Made by a program: the position numbers and the translations under genes. The notes under the pieces are model-generated. The model was not told the DNA's origin and did not search any database. It saw only the letters and a list, made by a program, of their open reading frames with translations. DNA of 64,000 nucleotides from Sporosarcina quadrami. GTDB lineage: Bacteria > Bacillota > Bacilli > Bacillales_A > Planococcaceae. Below, in pieces: positions 53,187-63,540 of this stretch (positions are counted from its first letter, which is position 1; every line of letters starts with the position of its first letter). The DNA is taken from NCBI RefSeq assembly GCF_014836615.1, contig NZ_JACSQN010000009.1:1-64000 (forward strand), read 5' to 3'.

Positions 53187-53843
53187 TCAATTACCAAAAT
53201 ACGTACTAATTGTTGAAGTGACGTCTGATTCGATAATTACTCTTCCGTATTCTTCTAATCGATAAATTGTAACTTGTGATACAGCACCATATTCCGAGAC
53301 AATGCTGCAGTAGTCTGATTTATCATCATCGGTCATTTGATCTTCATCAAAAATTACGTGCATGTAAAATTTTTCTTCGAATGAATAGAGAGACGTTTTT
53401 ACTGCATATGGAAGTTCTATTGTAGAAAGTCGAATTAGATTTTCAAAATCATCAAATACGAACATGTCGGAATCCCACATAACAGGCTCATCACTCAATT
53501 CACTCATAAGTTTCTCAGGATCATCGAACATTGACGGATCAGGGTTAAAATGCTTATGCGGATCAACCAATCCAAAATTTTCTTCAGATCCTTCCTCGTC
53601 TGATAACTGCGCCCGAGTTACGGTCACTTCGATTCCGGTATTCATCGCATGAACTTGTATCCATAACGGACCTTCAATTTCAAACTCAGTCTCATCATTC
53701 ACTTCGTCCATCATTTCCCAGAAGAGTTCTTCGCTTTTATCTCGGTTATACCAGACTTCTTCCCTTGTAAAACCTCGTTCTTCAATATCTATATACGATA
53801 AAAAAAATTTAACGGTATTATCATTGATGCGCTCTATTTCCAT
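53187..53843 (-). CDS. mecA: Adaptor protein MecA
   Basis: A 218-residue ClpC adaptor. The N-terminal domain (about 1-90) that binds substrates such as ComK has MEIERINDNTVKFFLSYIDI and RGFTREEVWYNRDKSEELFW; an acidic linker follows; the C-terminal domain (about 130-218), which binds ClpC, has MFVFDDFENLIRLS and EYGRVIIESDV. In competent bacilli MecA-ClpCP removes ComK. Order spx-mecA-coiA-pepF is conserved. A GTAGGG lies before the ATG. 306 bases separate it from spx, holding only the spx terminator. Confidence 0.94.
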   Translation of the reverse strand: MEIERINDNTVKFFLSYIDIEERGFTREEVWYNRDKSEELFWEMMDEVNDETEFEIEGPLWIQVHAMNTGIEVTVTRAQLSDEEGSEENFGLVDPHKHFNPDPSMFDDPEKLMSELSDEPVMWDSDMFVFDDFENLIRLSTIELPYAVKTSLYSFEEKFYMHVIFDEDQMTDDDKSDYCSIVSEYGAVSQVTIYRLEEYGRVIIESDVTSTISTYFGN

Positions 53844-54081
53844 CCCTACTCTCTCCCTTCCCTACGAACAGGCTCTTGCCCGTTTCTTTTTTTTGCATTC
53901 AGCTAGCAATGCTTATACTTACTATATGACCGTCCTCGACATTTTGAAAGGGTTCTCTAGTAGATGGTCTCGTGATATTAGCATTGTAGAGAACATCTGC
54001 TTGCAAAGCAAGGAATAGAATCGATAAAGTACTATATAGTCGTTTCTGAAATTCTTATTTATTAAGAATTCTTTCGAACGA

Positions 54082-54140
54082 GATAAAAAAAGCTGATAGG
54101 ATCCTGGCGAAATGCCCGTCAACTCCCTATCAGCTTATTA
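54082..54140 (-). terminator. Terminator of spx
   Basis: AAGCTGATAGG and CCTATCAGCTT arms with a loop of about 29 bases, followed by TTTTTTTATC on the minus strand. Nothing else is evident in the 53844-54081 gap. Confidence 0.85.
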
Positions 54141-54149
54141 CTTGTTCTA

Positions 54150-54548
54150 TTAGTTAACCATACGCCGCGCTTCAAGCAGCTGATAGGCTCTAACTTTTCT
54201 CGGTAGGAAGCGTCTGATTTCATCTTCATTATACCCTACCTGAAGTCGTTTTTCATCAAGAATGATCGGTCTTCTTAAAAGGCCCGGATGTTCTTGAATC
54301 AATTCATATAGCCTTTGTAAAGGCAAACTCTCCACATCCACATTTAGCTTCTGGAAGATTTTAGATCGTGTTGAGATGATTTCATCCGTTCCATCTTCCG
54401 TCATACGGAGGATTTGTTTGATTTCATCGATATTCAATGGTTCTGAAAATATATTACGCTCAGAGTATGGTATGTCATGCTCTTCCAACCATGCCTTTGC
54501 TTTTCTACATGATGTGCAACTAGGTGAGGTAAATAGTGTAACTCCCAT
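54150..54548 (-). CDS. spx: Transcriptional regulator Spx
   Basis: A 132-residue ArsC-fold regulator that binds the RNA polymerase alpha C-terminal domain and turns on the disulfide-stress regulon. The redox switch CxxC is Cys11-Thr-Ser-Cys14 ([11 protein letters not shown]); [20 protein letters not shown] carries the conserved RPI. AGGAAG precedes ATG 54548; longer in-frame extensions lack a ribosome site. Levels are set by ClpXP with the YjbH adaptor encoded 7 kb away. Confidence 0.96.
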   Translation of the reverse strand: MGVTLFTSPSCTSCRKAKAWLEEHDIPYSERNIFSEPLNIDEIKQILRMTEDGTDEIISTRSKIFQKLNVDVESLPLQRLYELIQEHPGLLRRPIILDEKRLQVGYNEDEIRRFLPRKVRAYQLLEARRMVN

Positions 54549-54884
54549 TCGCTGACACTTCCTTTCAGTCTGCTTGCCCAATTTGTATTGTAAAACTAAA
54601 TTAGAATAATTTTAATTTAATGTTCTCAACACCCATTATACACATATTCATTCTCAATGAATACACTTTTTAACAAAGAAGTTAAAAGGGATACTACTTT
54701 GTCACATTTCTGCAATATTATTGAGTTTATAAAGGATTGAGATCGACTTTACTATCCTTCTATTGTTATACCCGATTGAAGATTTTTTTAAACATCATTA
54801 AATTAAAAAAACTTTTTCTCATTTAGATTTTTTTCATCCTACCTAGTAGTACGAATCAAGAACGTAAAAAGTTTCAAAAATCGT
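54549..54884. other. A/T-rich intergenic region without a gene
   Basis: About 336 bases upstream of spx. No coding frame with a ribosome site, and no repeat, is visible. It should contain the spx promoter(s), likely several given the multiple promoters known for spx in B. subtilis, but I cannot choose among A/T-rich candidates. Confidence 0.5.
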
Positions 54885-54922
54885 ATAAAAAATTCCGGGA
54901 TATGTATACACGTCCCGGAAAT
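54885..54922 (-). terminator. Terminator of the DUF4015 gene
   Basis: TTCCGGGA and TCCCGGAA arms around a CGTGTATACATA-type loop, followed by TTTTTTATAC on the minus strand. Eight bases after the stop. Confidence 0.9.
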
Positions 54923-54927
54923 GCGCT

Positions 54928-56133
54928 TTATTGTTTAAAATTGACACCTTCAGTGTAGTTATTCCCAGCGTTCCATAATAAATATTCATTGATGCCATTG
55001 TCTTTTAATGCTTTAATTTGCGCTTCAACTTCATTTTTGCCGTAGCGGAGGAAATTCCCCGAGCCAAGCCATGGTGCACTGAAATCTTGCAACCAAGGAC
55101 GTGAAACTGGCGGGTTCTCCAAGCTACCGAGTTTTGCGTTTTCGACTTTCGCATATTCTGCTACAAGTTTATATGGCTCAAGATCTGGTTTTGCGATACC
55201 AAAATATGATGTCCAGTGGCTCGGATAAATCATCGATGAAATGACATCGACATTCTCCGAGATTTTCGTGAAGTTCTGACCGATTCCAGGTGCTTCCGGC
55301 AATGTTGCTGAATAACCGAAAATATCGACAGAAACATCCACATCATATGGCTTCAGCTTCTCTTTTGCATATGCTACAAAATCGGTAACAGCTTCGACTC
55401 GTCGTTGAACAGGATCCAATTCAGAGTCCGTATATTCGTCCATTGAATATTTTAGTGTGTCATGACGTTTTTCAAATCCTTCAGGAAATCGTACATAGTC
55501 AAATTGAATTTCTTGGAAGCCCATTTTGGCAGCTTCTATCGCAATATCGACGTTGTGATCCCACACTTCTTTCATGAATGGATTGACAAATGCTTCGCCT
55601 CTGCCGTTTTTCCATACATCATTTCCGTCTTTAAATGAGAGCTCAGGTTTTTGTTCAGCCAAAACGCTGTCTTTGAAAACGACAATCCTCGCAATCGGAT
55701 ACACTTTTTCAGCTTCAAGCGTTTCAAGCATTTTGCGCGGATCTTTTATGTATGGTTTTCCGATTTCATTACCAAAAAACTTGGAATCCTCGCCTGGCTT
55801 ATACGTTAAATTGCCATAGTCATCTTTAATATCAATAACCATAGCATTCAGGTCAGTCGTGTTGAGTAATTTCAGTAAACGTTCAAATCTAGCACCACCT
55901 GCAGAATGCCCGGTCACATATATACCTCGCACTGCGTCAGGATATTCAAATGTCAATCCTGAATCGTAACGATATAGTTTAGAATTTGCAACTAGTTGTT
56001 CTTCTATTATTTCAAATCCGTATGTACGTTCACCAAATTCAATATCGGTGCCTAATTCTTCAGCTTGTGCCACTTGTGGTAGTGCGATTGCTCCTGCAAG
56101 TAGTAACGAGCTTATTAACTTCATTTTTTTCAT
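54928..56133 (-). CDS. Secreted DUF4015 glycoside hydrolase-like protein
   Basis: A 401-residue exported protein. The signal peptide MKKMKLISSLLLAGAIALPQ ends at AQA-E. The barrel-like DUF4015 (PF13200) domain spans about 60-390: VRGIYVTGHSAGGARFERLL, AMVIDIKDDYGNLTYK, FQEIQFDYVRFPEGFEKR and DVSVDIFGYSAT. The FDYVRFP strand supplies the likely acidic residues of a TIM-barrel glycosidase. Substrate unknown; a cell-wall or exopolysaccharide is plausible. GAGGAAG precedes ATG 56133. Divergent from trpS. Confidence 0.85.
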   Translation of the reverse strand: MKKMKLISSLLLAGAIALPQVAQAEELGTDIEFGERTYGFEIIEEQLVANSKLYRYDSGLTFEYPDAVRGIYVTGHSAGGARFERLLKLLNTTDLNAMVIDIKDDYGNLTYKPGEDSKFFGNEIGKPYIKDPRKMLETLEAEKVYPIARIVVFKDSVLAEQKPELSFKDGNDVWKNGRGEAFVNPFMKEVWDHNVDIAIEAAKMGFQEIQFDYVRFPEGFEKRHDTLKYSMDEYTDSELDPVQRRVEAVTDFVAYAKEKLKPYDVDVSVDIFGYSATLPEAPGIGQNFTKISENVDVISSMIYPSHWTSYFGIAKPDLEPYKLVAEYAKVENAKLGSLENPPVSRPWLQDFSAPWLGSGNFLRYGKNEVEAQIKALKDNGINEYLLWNAGNNYTEGVNFKQ

Positions 56134-56264
56134 AGTGCACTTCCTCTCTATCATTCATTCTAGCAAAGGAAAATTCGAATGAATAGGGTAATTCCTCTAT
56201 TCCCATATTTTTTTGTCGAGAAACCTTGATTCCTGTTAGCTTACGATAAAACCTCTTTTTGAGG

Positions 56265-56293
56265 TTGCATTATTACGTTGGTCGTATTATACT
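56265..56293 (+). promoter_or_regulatory. Sigma-A promoter of trpS
   Basis: TTGCAT (56265-56270) and TATACT (56288-56293) with a 17-base spacer. Transcription would begin near 56300, directly before the T-box leader. Confidence 0.65.
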
Positions 56294-56309
56294 TTTAGAA
56301 ATTATGTTG

Positions 56310-56566
56310 CAAAAAGCACAGACGGAAAGAGTATTCCTGATTTGATTTCCCAGAGAGCCTGTGGTGGTGTAAACAGGCATATCCTTCAGGAGGAAGTGGA
56401 TTCCCGAGCTTAATCTGCGAAAGATGCAAATGTATCTGTGTAGCTGATTACGTATCCCGCGTTAAGGGATTTGAGTGGCCTGCACGTAGGCTAATTCGGG
56501 TGGTACCACGGTTGATCAGCATCAGTCGTCCCTTTAACAGGGGATGGCTGATGCTTTTTTCTATTT
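56310..56566 (+). promoter_or_regulatory. T-box riboswitch (tRNA-Trp-responsive) of trpS
   Basis: A leader of about 260 bases. The T-box sequence AATTCGGGTGGTACCACGG is at 56493-56511. The terminator is AGCATCAGTCGTCCC pairing with GGGGATGGCTGATGCT then TTTTTT (56518-56561). Stem I includes AGAGAGCC and GTGGTGGTG near 56355-56372; the specifier is probably the TGG at 56400-56402 (GGAAGTGGATTCC), the tryptophan codon, in keeping with trpS. Uncharged tRNA-Trp would stabilise the antiterminator and allow trpS expression. Confidence 0.93.
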
Positions 56567-56568
56567 AA

Positions 56569-57757
<1,189 letters not shown>

Positions 57758-57782
57758 CGCCCTTTTGCTTTTCGTCTACTAT

Positions 57783-57833
57783 ATGAAACAAAGCTCCCCT
57801 TTTAGACATTCTAAAATGGGAGCTTTGTTATTT
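57783..57833. terminator. Terminator of fabF
   Basis: AACAAAGCTCCC and GGGAGCTTTGTT arms extended by TTTTAGA/TCTAAAA, nearly palindromic, with TTTC on the minus strand and TATTT on the plus strand. It separates fabF from the small membrane protein gene. Confidence 0.8.
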
Positions 57834-57857
57834 ACTATGAATAAATCTGTCACATCA

Positions 57858-59093
57858 TCAGATTTTCTTGAAAACTAGTGATGCATTATGTCCACCAAAA
57901 CCAAGGGAGTTGCTCATCGCATAGTGGATGTCCGCTTTTCTTGCTTCATTCGGTACATAATCCAAATCGCATTCAGGATCTGCATTTTGGTAGTTCATTG
58001 TTGGAGGCAAGATACCTTCTTCCAAAGCTTTTACTGTGAAGATCGCTTCCAGTCCGCCTGCAGCACCTAATAGATGGCCTGTCATCGATTTTGTTGAACT
58101 CATCGCAAGTTTGTATGCATGCTCACCAAAGACCGTCTTAGCCGCCATTGTTTCGAATAGATCGTTATACGGTGTACTCGTTCCATGTGCATTAATATAA
58201 TCGATTTTATCCGGCGTAATTTCGGCTTCTGCAAGCGCCTGTCTCATCGCACGCGCTCCACCTTCGCCTTCAGGTGCTGGTGCTGTAATATGGTGTGCAT
58301 CTCCTGTAGAGCCATAGCCAACGAGCTCAGCATAAATCTTCGCACCGCGCTTCACCGCATGTTCGTATTCTTCAAGGATGAGGATACCGGCACCTTCACC
58401 GATGACGAAACCGTCACGTTCCTTATCAAATGGACGGGATGCTGTCGCTGGATCTGGATTCAAAGACAATGCTGTGTTTGAACAGAAACCTGCTACGGAC
58501 ATTGTCGTAATCGGCGCTTCTGCTCCACCCGTAATCATAATATCTGCGTCTCCACGCTTAATAACTTCAAATGCATCTCCAATAGAATTCGTTCCAGATG
58601 CACAAGCTGTAACCGTACAAGAATTGATGCCTTTTGCTCCGAAGTGAATCGATACTTGCCCTGAAGCCATATCAGGAATCATCATCGGAACAAAGAAAGG
58701 ACTTACGCGACGATAGCCTTTTTCCATAAAAATCTTAAACTGCTGTTCATGTGTTTCCATTCCACCGATTCCTGAACCGATCCAAACCCCAGTACGTAAA
58801 CCTGTTTCTTCGTCTAACTCTAAATTAGCGTCTTTCATTGCCATAATGGATGCCGCCATCGCGTAATGTGTAAAGCGATCCATTTTACGTGCATCTTTCC
58901 GAGTTAAATATTCTTCAATGTCAAAATCCTTCACTTCTGCAGCGACTTTGACAGGAAATTGCTCACTATCTAATCTTGTCAGCGGACCAATTCCCGACTT
59001 TCCGTTTAATACCGCTTCCCAAGATGCTTCAGCTGAATTTCCAACTGGAGATACAGCTCCGATTCCTGTGACGACAACTCGACGTTTTTCCAT
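57858..59093 (-). CDS. fabF: Beta-ketoacyl-ACP synthase II
   Basis: A 411-residue condensing enzyme that elongates acyl-ACP with malonyl-ACP. The catalytic Cys is in [20 protein letters not shown] (near residue 165); the two His are in [13 protein letters not shown] (near 304) and [17 protein letters not shown] (near 341). Length matches. AGGGGAG precedes the ATG. It lies 146 bases after fabH on the same strand; as in B. subtilis the pair is expected to be one FapR-regulated transcript. Target of cerulenin and platensimycin in the family. Confidence 0.97.
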   Translation of the reverse strand: MEKRRVVVTGIGAVSPVGNSAEASWEAVLNGKSGIGPLTRLDSEQFPVKVAAEVKDFDIEEYLTRKDARKMDRFTHYAMAASIMAMKDANLELDEETGLRTGVWIGSGIGGMETHEQQFKIFMEKGYRRVSPFFVPMMIPDMASGQVSIHFGAKGINSCTVTACASGTNSIGDAFEVIKRGDADIMITGGAEAPITTMSVAGFCSNTALSLNPDPATASRPFDKERDGFVIGEGAGILILEEYEHAVKRGAKIYAELVGYGSTGDAHHITAPAPEGEGGARAMRQALAEAEITPDKIDYINAHGTSTPYNDLFETMAAKTVFGEHAYKLAMSSTKSMTGHLLGAAGGLEAIFTVKALEEGILPPTMNYQNADPECDLDYVPNEARKADIHYAMSNSLGFGGHNASLVFKKI

Positions 59094-59239
59094 TCTACAA
59101 TCTCCCCTTCATTTTACCAAGTAATTATTATCATAATGATATCGTTTTTCTCATTGCCTATACAGTCAGCTAGATGGTAAAAGCTACTTTCGATAATCAA
59201 GAGCTTTCATATCCTTATACAGTATATAGTATTATTCAA

Positions 59240-60172
59240 TTATTTTCCCCATTTAATGCATAGTGCGCCCCAAGTTAATCCGCCACCAAAACCAACTAGA
59301 ACGATAATATCATCGTCTTTAACTCGGCCTTCTGCGAGATCGTCCACTAATGAAATCGGAATGGATGCTGCAGAAGTGTTACCGTATTTATGGACAGTTT
59401 TAGACATTTTCTCTACAGGTAATCCAAGACGTTCGCGGGATGCTTCCATAATGCGTATATTCGCCTGATGAGGAACTAGATAATCGACGTCATTTGTCGT
59501 CAGACCTGCTTTTTCGGTAACACTTACAGCAGACTCGCCCATCTGTCGGACAGCAAATTTAAATACTTCCCGACCATTCATATGAAGGAATTCATCCTGA
59601 TACAGATGTTTGCCTCCCCTGCCGTCAGCACCGAGTTCAAATGAAAGAATTCCACGACCTTCGCTCACCTGACTGATTACCGCTGCACCTGCACCATCTC
59701 CAAACAATACTGCCGTATTGCGATCATTCCAATCAGTAATTTTCGAAAGTTTTTCAACGCCTACAACGAGGATGTTTTTATACGTGCCTGCATCGATGAA
59801 ATGTTTTGCCGTAACGATTCCGTACATGAATCCTGCGCAAGCGGCTGAAATATCCATAGCGGGACATCCGACAATACCAAGTCGTTCTTGAATCATAGTA
59901 GCTACTGACGGAAACCGCCTGTCTCCTGTCACAGTTGCCACTAGAATCATATCAATATCTTCGTTCGTCAGTCCTGAATTTTCAATGGCACTGACAGCTG
60001 CATGATATGCCATGTCAGATGAATCTGTATCTGCGTCAGCTATGCGTCTTTCTTCAATGCCTGTACGTGTACGAATCCATTCGTCCGTTGTATCCATGCG
60101 CTCTTCCAAGTCTTTGTTTGTGACAATGTTCGATGGTACGAATTTACCGATGCCTATAATACCTGCATTCAT
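59240..60172 (-). CDS. fabH: Beta-ketoacyl-ACP synthase III
   Basis: A 310-residue enzyme that starts fatty acid synthesis by condensing an acyl-CoA (branched in bacilli) with malonyl-ACP. The triad is visible: Cys112 ([12 protein letters not shown]), His in [13 protein letters not shown] and Asn in [14 protein letters not shown]. The [10 protein letters not shown] end is canonical. The promoter carries a FapR box. A divergent yjzD gene lies beyond it, as in B. subtilis. Only one fabH is present in the window (B. subtilis has two elsewhere). Confidence 0.97.
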   Translation of the reverse strand: MNAGIIGIGKFVPSNIVTNKDLEERMDTTDEWIRTRTGIEERRIADADTDSSDMAYHAAVSAIENSGLTNEDIDMILVATVTGDRRFPSVATMIQERLGIVGCPAMDISAACAGFMYGIVTAKHFIDAGTYKNILVVGVEKLSKITDWNDRNTAVLFGDGAGAAVISQVSEGRGILSFELGADGRGGKHLYQDEFLHMNGREVFKFAVRQMGESAVSVTEKAGLTTNDVDYLVPHQANIRIMEASRERLGLPVEKMSKTVHKYGNTSAASIPISLVDDLAEGRVKDDDIIVLVGFGGGLTWGALCIKWGK

Positions 60173-60202
60173 TCCGCATACCCCGTTTCTTATTATCTAT
60201 TA

Positions 60203-60219
60203 TTAGTACCTGGTATTAA
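60203..60219 (-). promoter_or_regulatory. FapR operator
   Basis: TTAGTACCTGGTATTAA is a 17-base near-perfect palindrome (TTAGTACC/GGTATTAA) matching the FapR box of Bacillus fatty-acid genes. It begins at the end of the -10 and covers the predicted transcription start of fabH, so FapR would block initiation until malonyl-CoA or malonyl-ACP releases it. Confidence 0.92.
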
Positions 60220-60247
60220 TTATAGAAGATATGGCAGTTTTTTTCAA
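60219..60247 (-). promoter_or_regulatory. Sigma-A promoter of fabH-fabF
   Basis: Minus strand TTGAAA (60247-60242), 17-base spacer, TATAAT (60224-60219). A near-consensus promoter overlapping the FapR box. Confidence 0.85.
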
Positions 60248-60358
60248 CATATGGACACGATTTAGCCAAACAATATGGGATGTATGCATAATTTAGTTTA
60301 TTGCTGGGGAGTGCTATGGTATGATGAATGGTGAAATAGTTATGTAGAGGTGATAGTG

Positions 60359-60544
60359 ATGAAATATATTATGGCTTTCGTTTGGTCGTTCTTGCTTGTG
60401 ACGATGTTGAACTATGTTGCTGGTTCGATTGCTGGCATTACTTCGTTTGACTTCATGACTGGAGTTATTGTGTCGGTTATACTCGGTGTATTTATTATTG
60501 TAATTACAGCGGCTATTCCTGATGGAGAAGTGGCAGACGTTTAA
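60359..60544 (+). CDS. yjzD: DUF2929 membrane protein YjzD
   Basis: A 61-residue protein with two membrane helices (about 3-22 and 33-53), the YjzD/DUF2929 pattern (MKYIMAFVWSFLLVTMLNYV, ITAAIPDGE). In B. subtilis yjzD also lies divergently beside fabHA, so synteny supports the call. Function unknown. AGAGGTG is six bases before ATG 60359. A terminator follows. Confidence 0.85.
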   Translation: MKYIMAFVWSFLLVTMLNYVAGSIAGITSFDFMTGVIVSVILGVFIIVITAAIPDGEVADV

Positions 60545-60551
60545 TATTCCT

Positions 60552-60585
60552 GAAACCGTCCTTTTTAATAGGGGCGGTTTTTTGT
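60552..60585 (+). terminator. Terminator of yjzD
   Basis: AAACCGTCC and GGGGCGGTTT arms around TTTTTAATA (G-T pair allowed), followed by TTTTTTG. Nine bases after the stop. Confidence 0.85.
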
Positions 60586-60616
60586 ATTTTCACTACTTAC
60601 ATATTCTCCTGGAAAA

Positions 60617-60748
60617 GTTGATTTACGCTCCAGTCGGTACGCTTTCCGGGGGGGCGTGCGGTAAGCCGCTTCCTCCGCTTCGCTACGTCCAGGGTCTTAC
60701 CTGGCACGCACATCCCCCAGGAGTCGCCCGACTTCCGCTTCAATCAAC
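60617..60748 (-). repeat. GC-rich dispersed repeat, copy D
   Basis: Terminal arms GTTGATTTACGCTCCAGTCGG at one end and, inverted, GTTGATTGAAGCGGAAGTCGG at the other, about 21 bases with few mismatches. On the minus strand the interior has GGGCGACTCCTGGGG and CCGGAAAGCGTAC, matching copies A and B. An internal palindrome, CCAGGGTCTTACCTGG, is specific to this copy. It fills most of the yjzD-clpB gap; no gene is present. Confidence 0.85.
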
Positions 60749-60823
60749 AAGATCCTCTTTTCTAACTCTTATTATGAATAAAGACACCACGTTCTAATGG
60801 ACATGTTCTAATAATTGAAAAGT

Positions 60824-60873
60824 AATAAAAACCGCCACTTCAGTTATAGTTTTTAACTGAGGTGGCGGTTTGG
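60824..60873 (-). terminator. Terminator of clpB
   Basis: AAACCGCCACCTCAGTTA and TAACTGAAGTGGCGGTTT arms (one mismatch), followed by TTTATTAC on the minus strand. Directly after the clpB stop. Confidence 0.95.
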
Positions 60874-60878
60874 TAGTG

Positions 60879-63020
60879 TTATGCAATATTCACTTGTAGC
60901 TTGTTGTCTTGCATTGTCAGCTGCATTTTCTGTCCTTCTTGTATGTCGCCTTTAATAATTTCCTTTGCGACGGCTGTTTCGATGTAGCGTTGGATGAATC
61001 GTTTCAGTGGTCGAGCACCAAAGTCGGCGTCGGTTCCTTCTTTGACGATCCAATCGAGTACATCGTCTGTATAGACAAGGTCGATATCTTGTTCATCGAC
61101 GCGTCTAACGAGATTATCAAGCATTTTACGTGCGATGAGATTGAATGTGTTGCCTGACAATGAATGGAAGATGATGATGTCGTCCATCCGATTTAGAAGT
61201 TCAGGTTTGAAATGGCTGCGTAGTTCTGCCATTACGAGATCTTCTGCTGCGTGTTCATCAGAGTCGAATTGGCCATTGAGTAAGTAGGCAGACCCGATGT
61301 TCGATGTCATGATGACGACTGTGTTCGTAAAGTTGATGAGTCGTCCTTGGCTGTCCGTAATACGACCATCGTCTAAGATTTGTAATAGAATATTAGAAAC
61401 ATCCGGGTGGGCTTTTTCGATTTCATCCAAAAGGACAACTGAGTAAGGATTACGTCGGACGGCTTCTGTCAGTTGACCGCCTTCTTCGTACCCGATATAG
61501 CCTGGAGGTGCGCCGACGAGTCGTGATACGCTATGCTTCTCCATATATTCGGACATGTCGATACGGATGAAGTGGTCTTCGGAGTCGAAAAGTGTCGCTG
61601 CTAATGTTTTCGCTAGTTCTGTCTTCCCAACTCCAGTCGGTCCTAAGAATAGGAACGATCCGATCGGCTTGTCTGGATCTTTTATGCCTGAACGTGCGCG
61701 CCATACGGCTTCAGTGACAAGTTGAACAGCGTCGTCTTGGCCAATGACACGATCTTCTAACGTTTCTCGTAATCGTAGTAGCTTATCGCGTTCTCCTTCG
61801 ACAAGTTTTGTCACCGGAATTCCCGTCCAACGAGCGACGATCATCGCAATTTCCTCTTCCGTCACTTCTTCTCTCAGCAATCTGCTGTCATCACTGTTCT
61901 TTAATGAAGTTTCAAGTGCATGCAATTCTTTTTCCAGATTCGGTATTTTTCCGTATTGGAGTTCTGCCGCTTTATTTAGATCGGAACGGTTTTGAGCGTC
62001 TTCCAGTTCGCGTTTGTAGCGATCCAAGTCTTCACGCTTTTCTTGAATCCCTTTCAACGCTTCTTTCTCTTTGTTCCACTGCTCGCGCATACCTGCAGAA
62101 GAATCTTTCAGCTCTTGCAGTTCGGCGCGCAATGTTTCAAGACGTGTTTGACTGATAGCATCTTTTTCTTTGCGGAGTGCTTGTTCTTCAATTTCAAGTT
62201 GCATAATACGTCTTGTAACTGAATCCAATTCTTGTGGCATGGAGTCGATTTCTGTACGTATCATTGCACTTGCTTCATCCATTAGGTCAATTGCTTTGTC
62301 CGGCATGAATCGTTCCGTCAAATAGCGGTCTGATAATGTTGCCGCTGCGACTAGCGCCCTGTCATGAATGCGTACGCCGTGATGTAATTCGAATCGTTCT
62401 TTTAAGCCGCGCAAGATCGAGATTGTATCTTCCACTGACGGTTCCCGTACGAGCACTTGTTGGAACCGACGTTCGAGTGCGGGATCCTTTTCAATATACA
62501 TACGATATTCGTCAAGTGTTGTTGCACCGATGCAATACAGTTCGCCACGCGCAAGCATCGGTTTTAGCATATTGCCTGCATCCATTGCACCTTCTGTTTT
62601 TCCTGCACCGACGATAGTATGGATTTCATCAATGAAAAGAATGATTTCTCCATTACTATCTTTCACTTGTTTCAAGACACCTTTTAATCGTTCTTCGAAT
62701 TCTCCACGGTATTTTGCGCCGGCAATTAGTGAACTCATATCTAATTCAAAGATTTGACGATCTTTCAATCCTTCAGGTACGTCACCTTTTACAATTCGTT
62801 GCGCCAACCCTTCGACAATTGCGGTTTTACCCACACCTGGTTCACCAATAAGGACTGGATTGTTTTTCGTTTTTCTTGATAAAATCCGGACGACATTTCG
62901 TATTTCTTCATCACGTCCAATGACAGGATCCATTTTGCCGTTTTTCACATCTTCGACTAGGTTCCGTCCAAATTGTTCGAGCGGTGTACGTTGGTCTTCT
63001 TGTGTACTATCCATTCTCAT
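60879..63020 (-). CDS. clpB: ClpB disaggregase lacking the N-terminal domain
   Basis: A 713-residue AAA+ chaperone, against about 860 for full ClpB. Two intact ATPase modules: Walker A1 [19 protein letters not shown] and Walker [11 protein letters not shown]; Walker A2 [16 protein letters not shown] and Walker [14 protein letters not shown]. Between them is the ClpB-specific coiled-coil M domain (about 255-385). The pore loop [12 protein letters not shown] and the C-terminal [14 protein letters not shown] are normal. The protein begins with about 12 polar residues then [10 protein letters not shown], the first helix of AAA1, so the whole N domain is missing. GAGGTG is seven bases before ATG 63020. 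A CtsR box and promoter lie upstream. Confidence 0.95.
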   Translation of the reverse strand: MRMDSTQEDQRTPLEQFGRNLVEDVKNGKMDPVIGRDEEIRNVVRILSRKTKNNPVLIGEPGVGKTAIVEGLAQRIVKGDVPEGLKDRQIFELDMSSLIAGAKYRGEFEERLKGVLKQVKDSNGEIILFIDEIHTIVGAGKTEGAMDAGNMLKPMLARGELYCIGATTLDEYRMYIEKDPALERRFQQVLVREPSVEDTISILRGLKERFELHHGVRIHDRALVAAATLSDRYLTERFMPDKAIDLMDEASAMIRTEIDSMPQELDSVTRRIMQLEIEEQALRKEKDAISQTRLETLRAELQELKDSSAGMREQWNKEKEALKGIQEKREDLDRYKRELEDAQNRSDLNKAAELQYGKIPNLEKELHALETSLKNSDDSRLLREEVTEEEIAMIVARWTGIPVTKLVEGERDKLLRLRETLEDRVIGQDDAVQLVTEAVWRARSGIKDPDKPIGSFLFLGPTGVGKTELAKTLAATLFDSEDHFIRIDMSEYMEKHSVSRLVGAPPGYIGYEEGGQLTEAVRRNPYSVVLLDEIEKAHPDVSNILLQILDDGRITDSQGRLINFTNTVVIMTSNIGSAYLLNGQFDSDEHAAEDLVMAELRSHFKPELLNRMDDIIIFHSLSGNTFNLIARKMLDNLVRRVDEQDIDLVYTDDVLDWIVKEGTDADFGARPLKRFIQRYIETAVAKEIIKGDIQEGQKMQLTMQDNKLQVNIA

Positions 63021-63044
63021 AAACATTCACCTCAAAAGTTTGAC

Positions 63045-63061
63045 TTTGACTATCTTTGATT
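63045..63061 (-). promoter_or_regulatory. CtsR operator of clpB
   Basis: Minus strand AATCAAAGATAGTCAAA fits the CtsR tandem heptad RGTCAAA-NAN-RGTCAAA with one mismatch in the first heptad; a further GTCAAA follows. It lies just downstream of the -10, over the transcribed start, where CtsR would repress until heat stress. Confidence 0.85.
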
Positions 63062-63067
63062 AATTTA

Positions 63068-63096
63068 ATTATAGAACGTTTTCCGATTATAGTAAA
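63068..63096 (-). promoter_or_regulatory. Sigma-A promoter of clpB
   Basis: Minus strand TTTACT (63096-63091), 17-base spacer, TATAAT (63073-63068), followed at once by the CtsR box. Confidence 0.7.
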
Positions 63097-63133
63097 GAGA
63101 TAAGCTTTGGAATGTGACGTATAAAAAAACTTA

Positions 63134-63173
63134 TAGAAAAGACTGGACGACAAGTAGTCATCCAGTCTTTTCA
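63134..63173 (-). terminator. Terminator of yitW
   Basis: AAAGACTGGATGAC and GTCGTCCAGTCTTTT arms around TACTT, followed by CTATAAG on the minus strand. It separates yitW from the clpB promoter. Confidence 0.8.
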
Positions 63174-63182
63174 TTGAATTTA

Positions 63183-63491
63183 TTAACGAACGCCTAAGGC
63201 CATTTTCGCATAGCGTGACATATGATCTCGGGACCAAGGCGGACTCCAGACGATATTGACGTCAACGTTTTTCACTTCAGGTAGTTCCATCAGTTCTTGT
63301 TTAATGTTGGCAACGATTTGTGGCCCCATTGGACAACCCATTGAAGTCAATGTCATTGTAACGACAGCTGTCTCTTCTTCGTTCAGCTCCACATCATAAA
63401 TTAAGCCAAGATTAACTATATCAATGCCGAGCTCAGGGTCAATAACGTTTTCAAGCGCACCCATCAAGCTGCCTTTCATATCTTCGTTCAT
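63183..63491 (-). CDS. yitW: MIP18/DUF59 iron-sulfur assembly factor YitW
   Basis: A 102-residue protein of the DUF59/PaaD-like family. Landmarks are VIDPELGIDIVNLGLIYDVE and the Cys loop TLTSMGCPMGPQI; the end VWSPPWSRDHMS is typical. Members help mature Fe-S proteins, alone or beside SUF. AAAGGGG precedes the ATG. It follows the yitV-like esterase gene, as yitV-yitW do in B. subtilis. Confidence 0.93.
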   Translation of the reverse strand: MNEDMKGSLMGALENVIDPELGIDIVNLGLIYDVELNEEETAVVTMTLTSMGCPMGPQIVANIKQELMELPEVKNVDVNIVWSPPWSRDHMSRYAKMALGVR

Positions 63492-63540
63492 AAGAATTCC
63501 CCTTTCCGTTCTATTCTATCTTCATCATAGCAAGGTTATG

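Noticed and set aside
60522..60797. 91-codon plus-strand frame after yjzD
   Set aside because: It overlaps the yjzD terminator and repeat copy D, with no ribosome site.
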